Position numbers and translations under genes: made by a program
Part shown: one piece after another, positions 32,784 through 44,094 of the stretch
How the letters are laid out: each line of letters begins with the position of its first letter
Position numbering within the stretch: position 1 is the first letter of the stretch
The notes under the pieces: model-generated
Database searches by the model: none
What the model was told of the DNA's origin: nothing
Seen by the model: only the letters and a program-made list of their open reading frames with translations
From: Adiantum capillus-veneris
Lineage: Eukaryota; Streptophyta; Polypodiopsida; Polypodiales; Pteridaceae
Length of the DNA: 64,000 nucleotides
Reading direction: 5' to 3'
Assembly (NCBI GenBank): GCA_014529385.2
Contig: CM043953.1
Coordinates: 68,260,372-68,324,371 of the forward strand

Positions 32784-34363
32784 TGTCATAATAATCAATA
32801 TCTAATTCTCCTAAATGAGTTTCTCATGTTAAACTGATCATTTAATATGGGGAAGTGCCAGCTGAGAAAAAGCTAGAATATTGGTTAAGCTAGCAGACCG
32901 GCCACACTGGGGATCCAAATGAGGGAAAATAGGGATCCAAAGAGGGGGCCATCTGCAAAAGATCTATGTGCAACAATGGGCTCAAAAGACCCTAAGGTTC
33001 AGCCCATTAAGACTTCCAAAATGCTAAGGTTCCAAAATTCAAAGGTTGTGTCCAAAGGTCAAACACATTAGGGGAATTGGATGCTTTGTGTGTGTCCCAA
33101 AAGTCTTTGTCAAGCCCTACATAGGAGGGGGTGAGCCCAAGAAGTAGGGGATGAGAGAGAAACACCCAGTACACAAGGGGAAAGTGGGACACATGTCAGC
33201 TCCCTAGGCCAGATGCCCACAAGGTGTACTCAAATCCTATTGGATGGCCATGGAGGTGGACCAATGACAATTAGGCTAGATTAAATCTAGTTTAATTAAT
33301 TTAAAACACTTAATAAAAGAACCAATAAGGATTAAGCTCTCTAGAAGACTATTGGATAGTCTCCCAAGGAGACCAATGAGCATTCAGCAGCCCAATGGCT
33401 TGCCCGATTCCTATTGGCCAGAAGGCAAACGGGTCCAATGAGAGTTTAGTTGCATTGATTAATTACCTAAAGCTCTCACAAAAGGGGAAAGGGGGCACAT
33501 GTCAGAAGGCTATTACTTATGCTGCTTAATTTCCATTGGCTGATGTTGGGGAGGTCCAATAGGGCTGTAGCACGAGTAATTAGCAAGGGGGGTCGACCAA
33601 GAGAGAGAGGGAGCTGATTTTTTCAAGGCATTATCACAGACACAAACACACACACACACAAAATCTCATGTGTGAAGTAAAGAAGACTCTCTCTCCTTCT
33701 CAAGCTTTAATGGAAAGCTTACCACCTACTCCAAGCTTGTGAGAAGGGAGGCCTACACCAACAACTCTTGGCTTTGTGATGCAAATCCAACCAAGAGACA
33801 AGATTCAATGCATGATCATCTCCTCTACCATGCTAATTACTAAGCTAAGCTATGCTGATATGAGTGATTATGTGAGGAGATGTACATCTTTATCGTAAGA
33901 ATATTCTTTCTTCCTCTCAATCTACTCTCATACCCCGCTAGCTCTCACCATCTTCAAAGGTGTGTGAGGTCTTGGGTCTGAGATCATGAGGGAATTGATG
34001 TTGTGTTTGATAAGTGTTTTTCTTAGTGCATTAAGTTTCCATCTTCATTGAACTAGCTAGTATTGAAGGAACACAAATAATTGTATTGTAAAATGTCTCT
34101 CTTGATGGGAGAAACCATAATATAAATCCTTCTGGAGGGGGAACTAGCTCCATGAAAATCTGGTCCTCAACTATTGTCAATTGCTTAATTTATCTCTCTT
34201 TTAAAGTATTGTTCATGCTATCTAACTAGGTGTTATGCTTTTTGTTGCTCTCTTCACCCAAGCACTCTTGTTATTCTCATTAGGAATCTATTCTAATGAA
34301 ATCCTCACTATGTTCATGATTATTTTCCGCTACACACAAGTTACTAGGCCATTAAATGTTATA
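32784..34363 (+). repeat. Chromovirus 3' LTR (1,580 bp)
   Basis: Starts TGTCATAATAATC after an imperfect purine tract (AAGAGAGAGGTAA), ends ATGTTATA, followed by GAAAA. Preserves all nine CCAAT boxes of the 5' copy (about 33265-33565). It has an extra CA stretch near 33645-33660. Confidence 0.92.
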
Positions 34364-35450
34364 GAAAAGCTTGTGAAATGTAGATTCATATACCCTATTG
34401 AGCACTCAGAATGGGTGTCTCCAATAGTTATTGTGGCAGAAAAGAATGGGAAACTCAGAGTGTGCGTGGATCTCAAGAAGGTCAATGCCGCCACTAGGAG
34501 GGATCATTACCCCTTGCCATATTCAGAACATGTGCTTGAAAGAGTTGTAGGGAAGGAAGCTTATAGCTTTTTAGATGGGTACTTTGGCTATAATCAAATC
34601 ACAATTGTGCTGGAGAACCAAGCTAAAATAGCCTTTATAACCAAATTTGGAGTGTTTGCATTTTGTGTATGACTTTTGGCTTAACCAATGCCCCTGCTAC
34701 CTTTCAAAGATTAATAAACAATGCTTTTAGAGAATATTTGAGGGAGTTTTGCAAAGCTTTCTTAGATGAACTTTGTGTTTACTCCTCTTGGAAAGAACAT
34801 CTATCATGTTACAGAAAGTGTTTGAGAAGTGCAGATTGTATCGTATCTCCTTAAACTCTTTTAAATGCCAATTTTGGGTTAAACATGGAGTCATTTTAGG
34901 GCACATAGTGTCCCAAAGTGGGATTTTCATAGATGAGAGGCATAATTAAAGGCATTGCTGATTTGCCACCGTCTACGAACTATAAAGAAGTTCAAAGGTT
35001 CATGGGCCATGTTGGTTATTACCGATGGTTTATTTTAAACTTTGTTGAGATAGCTCGTCCTTTGTACAAGCTTCTTATTAAGTTCCACTAGATCGCGGCG
35101 TGTGACCGTGCTTATGAGTCATTGAAAAGGACCACACAAGTGCTCCCATTCTACGAGTGCCCGATTGGAATACAATTTTCCATGAGCATATTGATGCATC
35201 AAACTTTGCTATTGGGTGTGTTCTAGCTCAACCAGCAGACATAAATTGGACTACCCCATTAGCTTTTCAAGTCGTCAATTGAATGATGCCAAGAGAAACT
35301 ACACCACTAGAGAGAGAGAGAAGGTTTAGCTATGATCTATGTAGTAAAGAAATTTTTCTACTACCCTCTAGCCAAAAAGTTTGTTTTCTATGTTGACCAT
35401 CAAGCCTTGTTGTATCTAGTAAATAAACCTTGTTCCACAAGAAGAATTAC
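34364..35450 (+). pseudogene. gypsy pol: RT continued and RNase H
   Basis: RT resumes with EWVSPIVIVAEKNGKLRVCV and VNAATRRDHYPLPYSEHVLE. A frame change near 34668 precedes [14 protein letters not shown]. The catalytic site reads AFLDELCVYS, so the second Asp is Glu. Later frames show GHVGYYRWFI (near 35000), FYVDHQALLYLVNKP (near 35388) and other RNase H motifs among stops. Confidence 0.87.
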
Positions 35451-35457
35451 ATGATGG

Positions 35458-35748
35458 TTGTTAATTCTTCCTGAGTTTGATTTTACCATTGTGGTGAGAC
35501 CTCGTAAAAGACATGTCATGGCAAATCATTTGTCTCACATACCCAATGGTGAAGCCCCTAGTGGAGTCGATGATGAATTTCCCGATACTTCCTTTGTGGT
35601 GAGACCTCGTAAAAGACATGTCATGGCAAATCATTTGTCTCGCATACCCAATGGTGAAGCCCCTAGTGGAGTCGATGATGAATTTCCCGATACTTCCTTA
35701 TTTCTAGTCGAGACCATGCAGTGTCTGACTGGAGTGAGAAGATTGTGA
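35458..35748 (+). pseudogene. gypsy pol: RNase H end with in-frame tandem duplication
   Basis: PEFDFTIVVRPRKRHVMANH is followed by LS(H/R)IPNGEAPSGVDDEFPD. The 35-codon block 35491-35595 is repeated almost exactly at 35596-35700 (one His/Arg and one terminal change), so the terminal RNase H motif occurs twice without loss of frame. Confidence 0.88.
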
Positions 35749-37110
35749 ACTTTCTAGTCAGTGGTTTTCCACCAAAAGAGTTTTATAGCTCAAAAGCTGT
35801 GAAAAGAATGTGAACCGTATTCTCTCATTGCGGGAACTCTCTATAGGCTAGGGAAGGATGATATTTTTAGCCGTTGTGCCCGTGAGGATGAGTATCTATA
35901 CATACTGCAAGCAGCCCACATGGGTATAGCGGAGGAAATTTCTCAAGGGAACCAATTGCTAGAAAGGTGTTGCAATCAAGCTTTTGGTGGCCTACCTTAT
36001 TAAAGGATGCATCACTTTTTTCAAAAGTACGTGATGAATGCCAACGTTACAAGATCACACAACAAAAGGATAAGATGCCCTTACATCCTGTTAAAGCGAC
36101 AACCATTTGAAAAATAGGGTTTGGACTTTGTAGGCCCAATTATTCTAGCAGCTCGTAGCACTCAATCTCGATATATTATCGTTGCCATTGACTATGTGAC
36201 AAAGTGGGTGGAAGCCAGGGCGACACATAAGGTTGATGCAAGGTCAACTGCCAAGTTTCTCTTTGAAAATGTTAGCACAAGATTTGGTTGTCCCTTTGAA
36301 ATTGTAAGTGACAATGGTACTTATTTTATAAATGGAGTTAAAAGAACTCACTACCAACTACATGATAGCTCACCATAATTCCACACCTTATTATCCACAA
36401 GCAAATGGTTAAGCTGAAAGTACCAACAAGACCTTAATCTCTATCTTGACCAAAATGGTGGAAGCTCATCGCACAGATTGGAATCTAAAGCTGACTTCAG
36501 CTCTATGGGCTTATCGTACTTCTTAGAAAGTGGCTATTAATTGTACACCATTCAAAATGGTATATGGCCAAGAAGCAGTTATGCCATGGGAGTCTGCGGG
36601 TAGCTTAACAAGAAGGTTGGGATGGTAACCCTTTAGTTGAGCGCTTATATATCCTTGAGAGGTTAGATGAAGAAAGGCAATTGACTGTGAAAAATGCACT
36701 TGTGGAGAAAGATAGGAGGAAGAAATAGTTTGACCGTCATCTAAAGGACAAAGATATCAATGTTGGTGATAAATTCCTTATGTATGGAGTGCGTAACGAG
36801 AAGAAAAAGTTGAAATATGCAGGAAAATGACCATATAGAGTATGTGAAATCACCCTACAAGGTACCATTCGGGTTAAAACACTTGATGGAGTAGAAACCA
36901 TTGGATTCCTCAATGGGAGTAAATTTAAAAGATACTATGATCCTTTAAGCCAAGAGGAGCTACGTGCCATCCATCAAAAAAAGGAAACCAAGGCACAAGC
37001 CGAGTTAAAGAAGATACAAGCTCAGGTTGAGGCTAAAGAGCGACAACAACGTATAAGATACCAACAAGAGGCCAACCTGGGAGTTAAACGTGCATTCCAC
37101 GTTGAAACAG
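35749..37110 (+). pseudogene. gypsy integrase and C-terminal domain
   Basis: The core has DFVGPI (near 36124), VAIDYVTKWVEARAT, VSDNGTYF (near 36306) and, after a frameshift, AESTNKTLISILTKM (near 36415), giving D, D and E. MVYGQEAVMPWES follows. The C-terminal module shows KYAGK then PYRVCEITLQGTIRV and LNGSKFKRYYDP (near 36830-36945), then a Lys/Glu/Gln-rich helix (to about 37100). Several stops are present. Confidence 0.87.
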
Positions 37111-37119
37111 AGGTGCTAA

Positions 37120-37910
37120 GTATAATCTGCTATCATATGGGGTGTGGTGTCAGTTAGGGAATCCATCTCTATATGAGAGTTTTATCCAAGTCAAGGGTTT
37201 CAACAAGAAAAAAACCACGATTTTTGAAATCTGACACACTTGTGTCAGTTATGACAATGGGGTTGTAGCTCAAGACTTTTTGGTCATGCCTGTTGGAACT
37301 ATGGAAGGTCATATAAACCTAGGACGCATGTGGATGATAGCGACCAAATGCACTATTGATTGGGGGACTGGGAGTGTTACAACAAAGAAACCAACTGCTA
37401 GCCCTGCCACCCAAGCCATAGTCCCTGAGATATTGTCTCTTGAGAAAATAAAACCCACCTTGCATGTCCAGGAGGTTGAACCATATGTCCCCATAGCCTT
37501 ACTCTCTAGAGCTTCAACTTCTGTAGTTGAAATAAAGCTTGAGACACACAAGACCCATCCTAATATAACAAAGAAAACATACAAGTGGGTCCCTAAAGCT
37601 TCTTTAGCGACCAATGCTACCGCTAAAAAATAGGAGCCTGGTAAGAGACGTTCTACTTGCCCCAAGAAATGTAAAAAAACATTGCGTTGGAATCCTAAAA
37701 AACTATTGAAAGCCCAAGGCTAGTATGAAGAAAATGATTAAATCTGGGTGCCAAAACATAAATTGTGCTCTTACCTCTCACCTGAACCATGTGAGCCCAA
37801 TCTTGTAGCTCCAAATTGAATTGAAGATCGTGAAAAAGAAAAAATCACAGAATGCTACACACCCGATCCAGAGCTAGTTTGGGTACCAAAGAAAGAATGA
37901 TTTGTTTTAC
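37120..37910 (+). pseudogene. Protease fragment with WxPK repeats (gag-protease element)
   Basis: VMPVGTMEGHINLGRMWMIA (near 37287) matches the C-terminal half of a retropepsin, not an integrase tail, so a second element starts here. Downstream, Trp-x-Pro-Lys recurs four times: KWVPKAS, RWNPKKL, IWVPKHK and VWVPKKE (37580-37900). The same arrangement (protease, then WxPK repeats) occurs at 43825-44830, which suggests a shared family. Confidence 0.6.
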
Positions 37911-37951
37911 CTAGCTCAAGAACAGGGAAGTCAAAATGAAGCTTCTTGCTG

Positions 37952-38829
37952 TTCATGTAGTTCCTATACGAAAATAGAAGCTTCGACACAACCTCCACCT
38001 ACCATTGTACATGTCCATAAAAACAAGAAATAATTTGCACCTCCCGTTGTAAGTTCACCACCTACAACAACGTTGCAAATAAAATCCATGGGAGAGTACC
38101 TTACCACCCTTGCAACTATTGGTTAAAGCCTTCACCCATAACAACTTGGATCAATTGGTTTCAAAAGGTGACTACATCATTCCAAAAGGTATGATCTACC
38201 CAAGGAAGGGGGGAGTGTCTGCTGATAGTCATCATTCACTCACTCCCCTTTTAACCTTTCTCTCTGATCTCTCAATCTCCCATATCAGGGAATGTATATA
38301 TAAAGCCTTATACTTGCAAGACAAAAATAAAAAAGTAAAAGAGCAAGAGCCACCAAACAAAAATATCAAAACCTACGAAAATAGAAGCTCTTCATGTAGT
38401 TCCTATACGAAAATAGAAGCTTCGACACAACCTCCACCTACCATTGTACATGTCCATAAAAACAAGAAATAATTTGCACATCCCGTTGTAAGTTCACCAC
38501 CTACAACAACGTTGCAAATAAAATCCATGGGAGAGTACCTTACCACCCTTGCAACTATTGGTTAAAGCCTTCACCCATAACAACTTGGATCAATTGGTTT
38601 CAAAAGGTGACTACATCATTCCAAAAGGTATGATCTACCCAAGGAAGGGGGGAGTGTCTACTGACAGTCATCATTCACTCACTCCCCTTTTAACCTTCCT
38701 CTCTGATCTCTCAATCTCCCATATCAGGGAATGTATATATAAAGCCTTATACTTGCAAGACAAAAATAAAAAATTAAAAGAGCAAGAGCCACCAAAAAAA
38801 TTTATCAAAACCTACAAGTTCTATACATA
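37952..38829 (+). repeat. Tandem duplication, period 439 bp, with a polypurine tract and LTR start
   Basis: Copy 1 (37952-38390) and copy 2 (38391-38829) are nearly identical. Each contains a purine tract (AAGGAAGGGGGGAG) directly followed by TGTCT(G/A)CTGA, at 38216 and 38655, and a TATA box (TATATATAAAG, 38295-38305 in copy 1). I read this as the 3' end of a gag-protease element and the first 170 bp of its LTR, duplicated as a block. Confidence 0.75.
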
Positions 38830-38929
38830 ACATAAAATCATAAAAACACATTATGCACAAGGACACGACCTTTTGATATGACCCTTATAATATTTTCACT
38901 CTAACCATCATCTATCTATGTGCACAGAT

Positions 38930-39310
38930 ATGGCTAGTACGATAGAGTCATCTACTCCTACCTTGGGTGAGAGGTATCCTCTTTACTTTGCACAAGTGTT
39001 TCACATAGTCTACTCAGTGCTTGCATGTGAATGAGATTGGGTAGATACGCTAGCGTCTGAGAGGAATTTTGAGGAGTTAGAATGGCTGATACATCTCTTG
39101 ACCACGACTGATCCATACTTAGTAGAGGACGTCTCCCCGACTGCACAAACTTATCCTCTTGACCAAAATGACTATAGACGTCTACAGATGCTTTTAGTGA
39201 ACATTTCTGCCTCTAATGATGAGGAAGAGTTACATGATTACACGGATGGCACAAATGGTCTCATGAATGATGATGTTGTTTTTCTCAAAGATGACAAGGA
39301 TAGGGTTTAG
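38930..39310 (+). pseudogene. Unknown ORF with one stop (126 codons)
   Basis: ATG at 38930, preceded by a possible splice acceptor (TGTGCACAG), opens MASTIESSTPTLGERYPLYF. One TGA at about 39032 interrupts; the same frame continues through LEWLIHLLTTTDPYLVED to an acidic end at 39310. No family recognised. It may be a late ORF of the host gypsy element or a captured fragment. Confidence 0.4.
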
Positions 39311-40321
39311 CCTTAGGGTTTCCCCCCAATCTCTACAATATCATATTCCCTTGACTCTCTCCGGGGAGTGCAAATAATTAGGTTAGGGTTCCTCATGTTT
39401 CTTGATTGTGCTCAATAAGGGTTGGTGCCTCTTCCCATTGATGATGTGCCTCCTAGAAGTATTTTTTGTGTTTTCTAGTGTATGCAGGATGTTGGGACTT
39501 TGAACTTCATGGAGTCTTTCTCTCGTTCACTCTTGGAATCAAGCGCGATCATCAACATGAACAAGTGTTTCTTGTCCATTAGTATTACCCCTTGTCTTTT
39601 TTTGCATCCATGTTTGTCTGGTTAATTGTGATTGGTAACATAATATTCAGCACATTTGCTTAGTATCAAACATTATATTCAATGTTATTTTTTTTATAAT
39701 CCCTTTTAGTCCGTATTGACCTTTATCTTAAGTATTGTAAATGGAGTTTACTAGTGTGATGAGCCTAGGGAGGGTAACAGTGTTATATGACCCCCCAAAG
39801 TTACAAAATTAAAATGTTGAAAAACAAAAAACCCAAGGCATACAAAATAAGCACACAACTCAAAATTGAATCACTGTGAAAAGACTTTGGAAGGTCAAAG
39901 AAAAGGAAACAATTCAAGCGATGATTTCATGAGCAATTACTTTTATCGTAGCTTAACTACAAGGTCTTCTGGGTATAGCCTCTAAAATACTTGGATCTCG
40001 CAATTAAACAACTTAATTGACCACAGAGAAAATTGAGAAGCTTGCCCATGGTATTGATAGTTGACCTGTAGTTCCTTTCAACCGTTAAATTAGCGGCCCC
40101 AAATTTGTTTAAGTTTTGGACCTTTACAACTGTTTATGCATTTGATAATATTACAATTTAATGTTTATTTGCTGACAAATTTTTTAAAATTTTGTTACCA
40201 ATCAATTTGTCTGCCTACAATTGCATATGCTTTTTAATTGTATATGAGAATGCAATTACTGTGCCAATTTTGTTTGATTTTGCAGTGACTAAAGAAGGCT
40301 CAGGACATTCATCTCAAATGC
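39311..40321 (+). other. Non-coding stretch before the 3' LTR
   Basis: AT-rich; no gene, tandem repeat or polypurine tract recognised. The expected purine tract before the right LTR is missing. Confidence 0.45.
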
Positions 40322-41289
40322 TAGTGGAGTCAATACTGGGTGAATAGGAAGCTTGGGGACTGCCCAATGCTCCCTATCACTTGGTGTTGACCTTGGTGTT
40401 AAAGCCATTACAAGCAATAGTAAAGACCTTAGGACAATGGAGTCACTACTAGGCAAATAGGAAGCTTGGGGACTGTCCAACGGTGCCTATCGCATGGTGT
40501 TGACCTTGGTGTAACCGACGATGGAAACCCTTTTAGTGATGTGATTACAATTCATGCAGTGGAGTCAATACTGGGCAAAGAGGAAGCTTGGGGACTACCC
40601 AACACTCCCTATCGCTTGGTGTTGACCTTGGCATTAAAGACATTACATGCGATAGTGGGGTCACCACCGAGGGAATAGGAGGTTTGGTGACTGCTCAATG
40701 CCCCCTATTGCTTGGTGATGACCTTGGCAAATGGGCGTCGATCCAGTTAATATCCATGTATATCATCTTATTTTGAATCAGGGACCGGGCTTGTCGGTCC
40801 TATAGGTTCCTGAGTGATTGATGATGAGAGGTGCACCACATATCTCATTTGATACTATTTCTACTTTGACCAGCCTGTGGGTGCCCATGTGTGAATGGGT
40901 TAAACTCTTATAAAAGGTCTATTTTGATCTAAAATTAGGATGCTAAGAGGTATAAGCTAAGAAGCTCTCTTGCTCCTTCTCCTTTGTGTGCTCACGGATG
41001 TGTGTGTGTGTGAATGTGTGTGTGATTGAGAGAGAGAGAGGGGGGGGGGCTGTGATCAAGCATTGCCGCGGCATCAGCAGCGGCGAGGCGGTTGAGCATG
41101 GCATCGGTGGTGGCTCCTTCTTCTTTGCTGCATAGTATCCTTCACAATGGAAGCATTGAGCGGTGAGTGACACACCATTGTTTCTTTGAGCTTTCTAGGA
41201 CTCTCTAGTTGTGTGTTTGCAGCCTTTTGAGGCTTGCACACGGTGCACAGGCAAGTCCCTAGATTTCGACACGTATGGCAAAGCGTACA
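40322..41289 (+). repeat. 3' LTR of the inserted gypsy element
   Basis: Homologous to 24374-25395: four tandem units, TATAAAAGG near 40909, and the same end. The microsatellite differs: GT runs, then GAGAGAGAG and a run of ten or so G (about 40999-41050), with no CA run. Overall divergence from the 5' LTR is obvious by eye, so the insertion is not young. Confidence 0.87.
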
Positions 41290-41294
41290 AAGCA

Positions 41295-41759
41295 ATCTCC
41301 TCGTGTTTGGTATTAGAAGGCTGATACTCATTTAGTCAAACGAGGCTTTCGTAACAGTCCAATAGAAAGAACACTATATGTAAAGTGTGAGGGTGCTGTA
41401 CTTCTCATTGTGCTTCTTTCTGTAGATGATTTGCTAATCATTGGACCAAATGAGAAACATGTTGCTAAATTTAAGGCTGATTTGAATGCTACTTTCAAGC
41501 TGAAAGATTGGGACAGTTGCATCATTACTTAGGTATATAATTTAAGCAATGTGATGGTGGTATTGCCTTTTTCATGCTTGCAAAAAGAAAATTGAGGTGC
41601 ATTACCACTATGGCAGGGAGAGGCTCTCAGCAGGAGAGATCAGCTTGGCTTATGTGCCAACCTAGAACAACCTTGCAGATTTTTTCACATAAGGCATTGT
41701 CTTGCGAGAAGTTTGAAGCTTTTCGTAAAGCTTTGGGCTTACTCCCCTTTGTGGAATGA
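41295..41759 (+). pseudogene. copia RT C-terminal half and RNase H remnant
   Basis: Begins with SPRVWY, then NSPIERTLYVKCEGAVLLIV and the catalytic SVDDLLIIGPNEK (near 41415), then KADLNATFKLKDW. After about 41560 most of RNase H is missing; the last part (41650-41759) is the copia C-terminus, ending ALGLLPFVE, in two frames. Confidence 0.87.
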
Positions 41760-41823
41760 TCATGTCCTCAGGGCATGGCACTTCCCTTTACTCATGTGCC
41801 AGCTCTCATTCACCGTATCACTC

Positions 41824-41834
41824 CAGGGGGGATT
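41824..41834 (+). other. copia polypurine tract
   Basis: CAGGGGGGATT immediately before the 3' LTR. Confidence 0.8.
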
Positions 41835-42060
41835 TGTTACCATATACATGTGGTAGTGCTGTGTGTGAACACACTTAGGACCACCGGGGCATTTCTCCCT
41901 CACTAGGAGGTTCTTCCCCCGTTCATTGTATATACGCCCATCATTCTAGGGCTATCTATTTTTCAATTGCACACTAAGTAGTATACTCTCGATTGTGTGC
42001 CTTGAGCTTCCTTCATCTTCTTCAAGCTATGTGTGTTTTCTTGCAACCCTAATTCCAACA
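41835..42060 (+). repeat. copia 3' LTR (226 bp)
   Basis: TGTTACCATATACATG ... AATTCCAACA, then TTTTG (42061-42065). Confidence 0.92.
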
Positions 42061-43305
42061 TTTTGACCCAGCAACAATCAAGATATTTCAAGCATTTTCA
42101 ATGTTCATGCAACAACAACATGCCACTGAAAGAAGGGAGATTTCAACAACTAGATCCATACAAGTGTTTGTCAACAAAATGGACCAGTTCAATGGCAAAG
42201 ATGTAACCAAGTACTGCATGAGTATGTGGAGACGAATCTGCATCGCATGTGAGAAGGTGAGATGTTTCAATTTTTGAGCTAGTTGTTGCTCCATAAATTA
42301 GGGAGCATGTTAGCGCAATTAAAAATGGGCATGGGAGAAATTGAGAAGAACTCAAAGTACCTTTAAAGGAGGAATATTTCATGGAGGACTCTGAGAGAGT
42401 GACCAAAAGGATATTTTTAGAATGGTTAGTCAAGAAAAAGCAAGGACTATCAATTATAGATCTACTTAGGGAATTTGAGTGGCGCTATGCACAACTTACC
42501 ATGACAAAAAAAAGCCACACTAGATGCACAGAAGACAAATATTTTCTTATAAGCTGCAAATAAAGAGTTTCAAGAGAATTTGTATCTTCTTCTTAAAGAT
42601 AAAGATGTCGAGAAATGACCAAAGACTGACTGGAATGAGTTTAAAGGTGATGTCTTACTGATTGCCAAACAACAAAGAAGAAGGGACAAGATGGTAGTAA
42701 ACACTACAAGTCTGTCCACCACAACTTCTGACAAAATGGTAAAGCCTACTTTTGTAGCTCCTAAGTTTGAAGAGTCCATGCTAGATGAGATTGTGAAGGG
42801 AATGCATGACTTGAAGGTGTAGCTTGAAAAGCTTGAAGAAAATGGACAACCATCAAGGCCATTTCCTAGGCAAAGACAAAATCTCAAAGAAGGGTTTGTC
42901 CATAGATGTATGTGATGGTACAGACCATGTAAGAAGGGATTGTGATAGTTTTAGTGATGATTTGACAAAAACTGTTTTCGATTTTAAGGATGGTAAGTCC
43001 ACTTAAGAGAGACAAGTCTACCCTTGAGAACTAACTTTGGGAAGGGGGGGATGGAAACCTTAGTTGAAGATATGGCAACTAACCATGCCACCTCTTCAGC
43101 TGAGGTAGCTACTTATGGAGTGAAAATTGAGCATCTTAGTGATAAAGAGGTAAGTGATCACCATGGTAGACTTTGGCCAAATTTCATAAGATTAGCTAAT
43201 CTTACAAAAGATATTCTTCATGAAGTAGGTCATTGCATACATCTAGAAATAGGACGGAGTGATCTAGTGGACTCAATATCCGTGCATGCCTACATTAAAA
43301 ACTGA
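42061..43305 (+). pseudogene. Base element: gag-like region
   Basis: Starts FDPATIKIFQAFSMFMQQQH, the continuation of the ATG at 20580. Further gag-like motifs are VNKMDQFNGKDVTKY (near 42168), RIFLEWLVKKKQGLSIIDLL (near 42400) and QRRRDKM (near 42675). A zinc-knuckle-like VCDGTDHVRRDC (near 42910) lacks its first Cys. A further conserved piece, LRTNFGKGGMETLVED, is at about 43021-43070. Frames change several times. I recognise this as a plant retroelement gag family in which the segment precedes an unusual protease. Confidence 0.7.
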
Positions 43306-43479
43306 AAAACCATGAATCCATTGTAGAGGAAAAGCAAAGGATGAAAATGGTGTTGAAGGTCCTTCAAAAAGAGCTGCAAGAAGTGGAGGAAGGAATGATG
43401 AAACACCTCCACAAGCACCGCCAACACAAGAGACACCTTCACTTGAAGTGACTAGGGAGGAGTCTACAATAGGAAAGAC

Positions 43480-43722
43480 TTGAAGAAAGTGTTAGAGGAG
43501 AGGATTTTGAATAGCAAAGCTGAGCTAACTTTGGGCGAGCTGCTTAGCATAGCCAAGGGTGAATTCCATGAAGAAATTATTGACATCATCGAGAGAAAGA
43601 GGCAAACACTTGGAGAGTCTATGCGCCCACAAGCTGAAGGTGATACTCTGAAGACACAAGGAGTATATGTACATGCTAAAAAAGGTGATGAAGCTAAGGT
43701 AGTATGCTATCAGTCTTCTTGA
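43480..43722 (+). pseudogene. Base element: gag-protease linker
   Basis: Frame with LEERILNSKAELTLGELLSI and AKGEFHEEIIDIIERKRQ, a helical region found just before the protease in this family. A stop at 43720 separates it from the protease. Confidence 0.6.
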
Positions 43723-43824
43723 AATGTAAGACAAGTGAAATTTGATGATGATGCAGAAGAATCTCAAAGCATTCTTAGGAGCCACTATTCTAGAAGCCAC
43801 TGGGTGTGAGCTACTATAAAGACA

Positions 43825-44094
43825 TTGGTCAAGGTAGGTGATCTTGAAGAACCATTTGTTGCCTTAATTGACCATGATTCTAAAATAAATATAATGGACA
43901 CAGAACATGGTTGGATGGTCACAGTGAAAAATAATTCATCAGGTGAATTGTATGAAGCATGTCCAAGTGTAAAGGTGACAATAGGTGATGTAACAGTTGA
44001 ACAAAAATTCTTTATACAGGACATCTTCATATCATCTTATCCTTGGACAATCCTACATTGTGGTAGTTTGAATGGAAACAAAGGTAGTAGATGA
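43825..44094 (+). pseudogene. Base element: aspartic protease with DHDS site
   Basis: VGDLEEPFVALIDHDSKINI is followed by EHGWMVTV and ACPSVKVTIGDVTVEQKFFI, the retropepsin fold pattern. The active-site triad reads D-H-D-S where retropepsins have D-T/S-G; the family form as I know it is D-H-G-S, so the Gly to Asp change probably inactivates this copy. No RT or integrase follows before the next insertion. Confidence 0.72.

Larger units (their letters stand above)
27022..34363 (+). mobile_element. Chromovirus copy 2, nested in gypsy RT (7.3 kb)
   Basis: LTRs of 1,581 and 1,580 bp, an initiator-Met primer site, gag, protease, RT, RNase H and a chromodomain. The integrase from zinc finger to GPY/F module is absent. 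Same family as copy 1 at 6157-8880. Many frameshifts; not functional. Confidence 0.93.
24352..41289 (+). mobile_element. Ty3/gypsy element (16.9 kb with nested chromovirus) inside copia RT
   Basis: Left LTR 24352-25395 and right LTR about 40322-41289 share tandem units and the ending CACCTATGGCAAAGCGTACA (right copy CACGTATGGC...). The right LTR lacks a match to the first 20-25 bases. Internally there is RT, RNase H and integrase (26640-37110), then a fragment of a different gag-protease element with its own polypurine tract and LTR start, then unknown DNA. The internal part is therefore itself a mosaic. Confidence 0.85.
20590..42060 (+). mobile_element. Ty1/copia retrotransposon carrying a nested insertion
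   Basis: Short LTRs (TGTTACCATATAC ... CCTAATTCCAACA) and TTTTG duplications bound the element. Gene order gag, protease, integrase, RT is the copia order. Its RT is split at 24351/41290 by a 16.9 kb gypsy element; without it the copia would be about 4.5 kb, a normal length. All domains carry stops or frameshifts and most of RNase H is deleted, so it is dead. Confidence 0.93.

Noticed and set aside
37309-37665. 118-codon minus-strand hydrophobic frame
   Set aside because: Antisense shadow of the protease and WxPK region.
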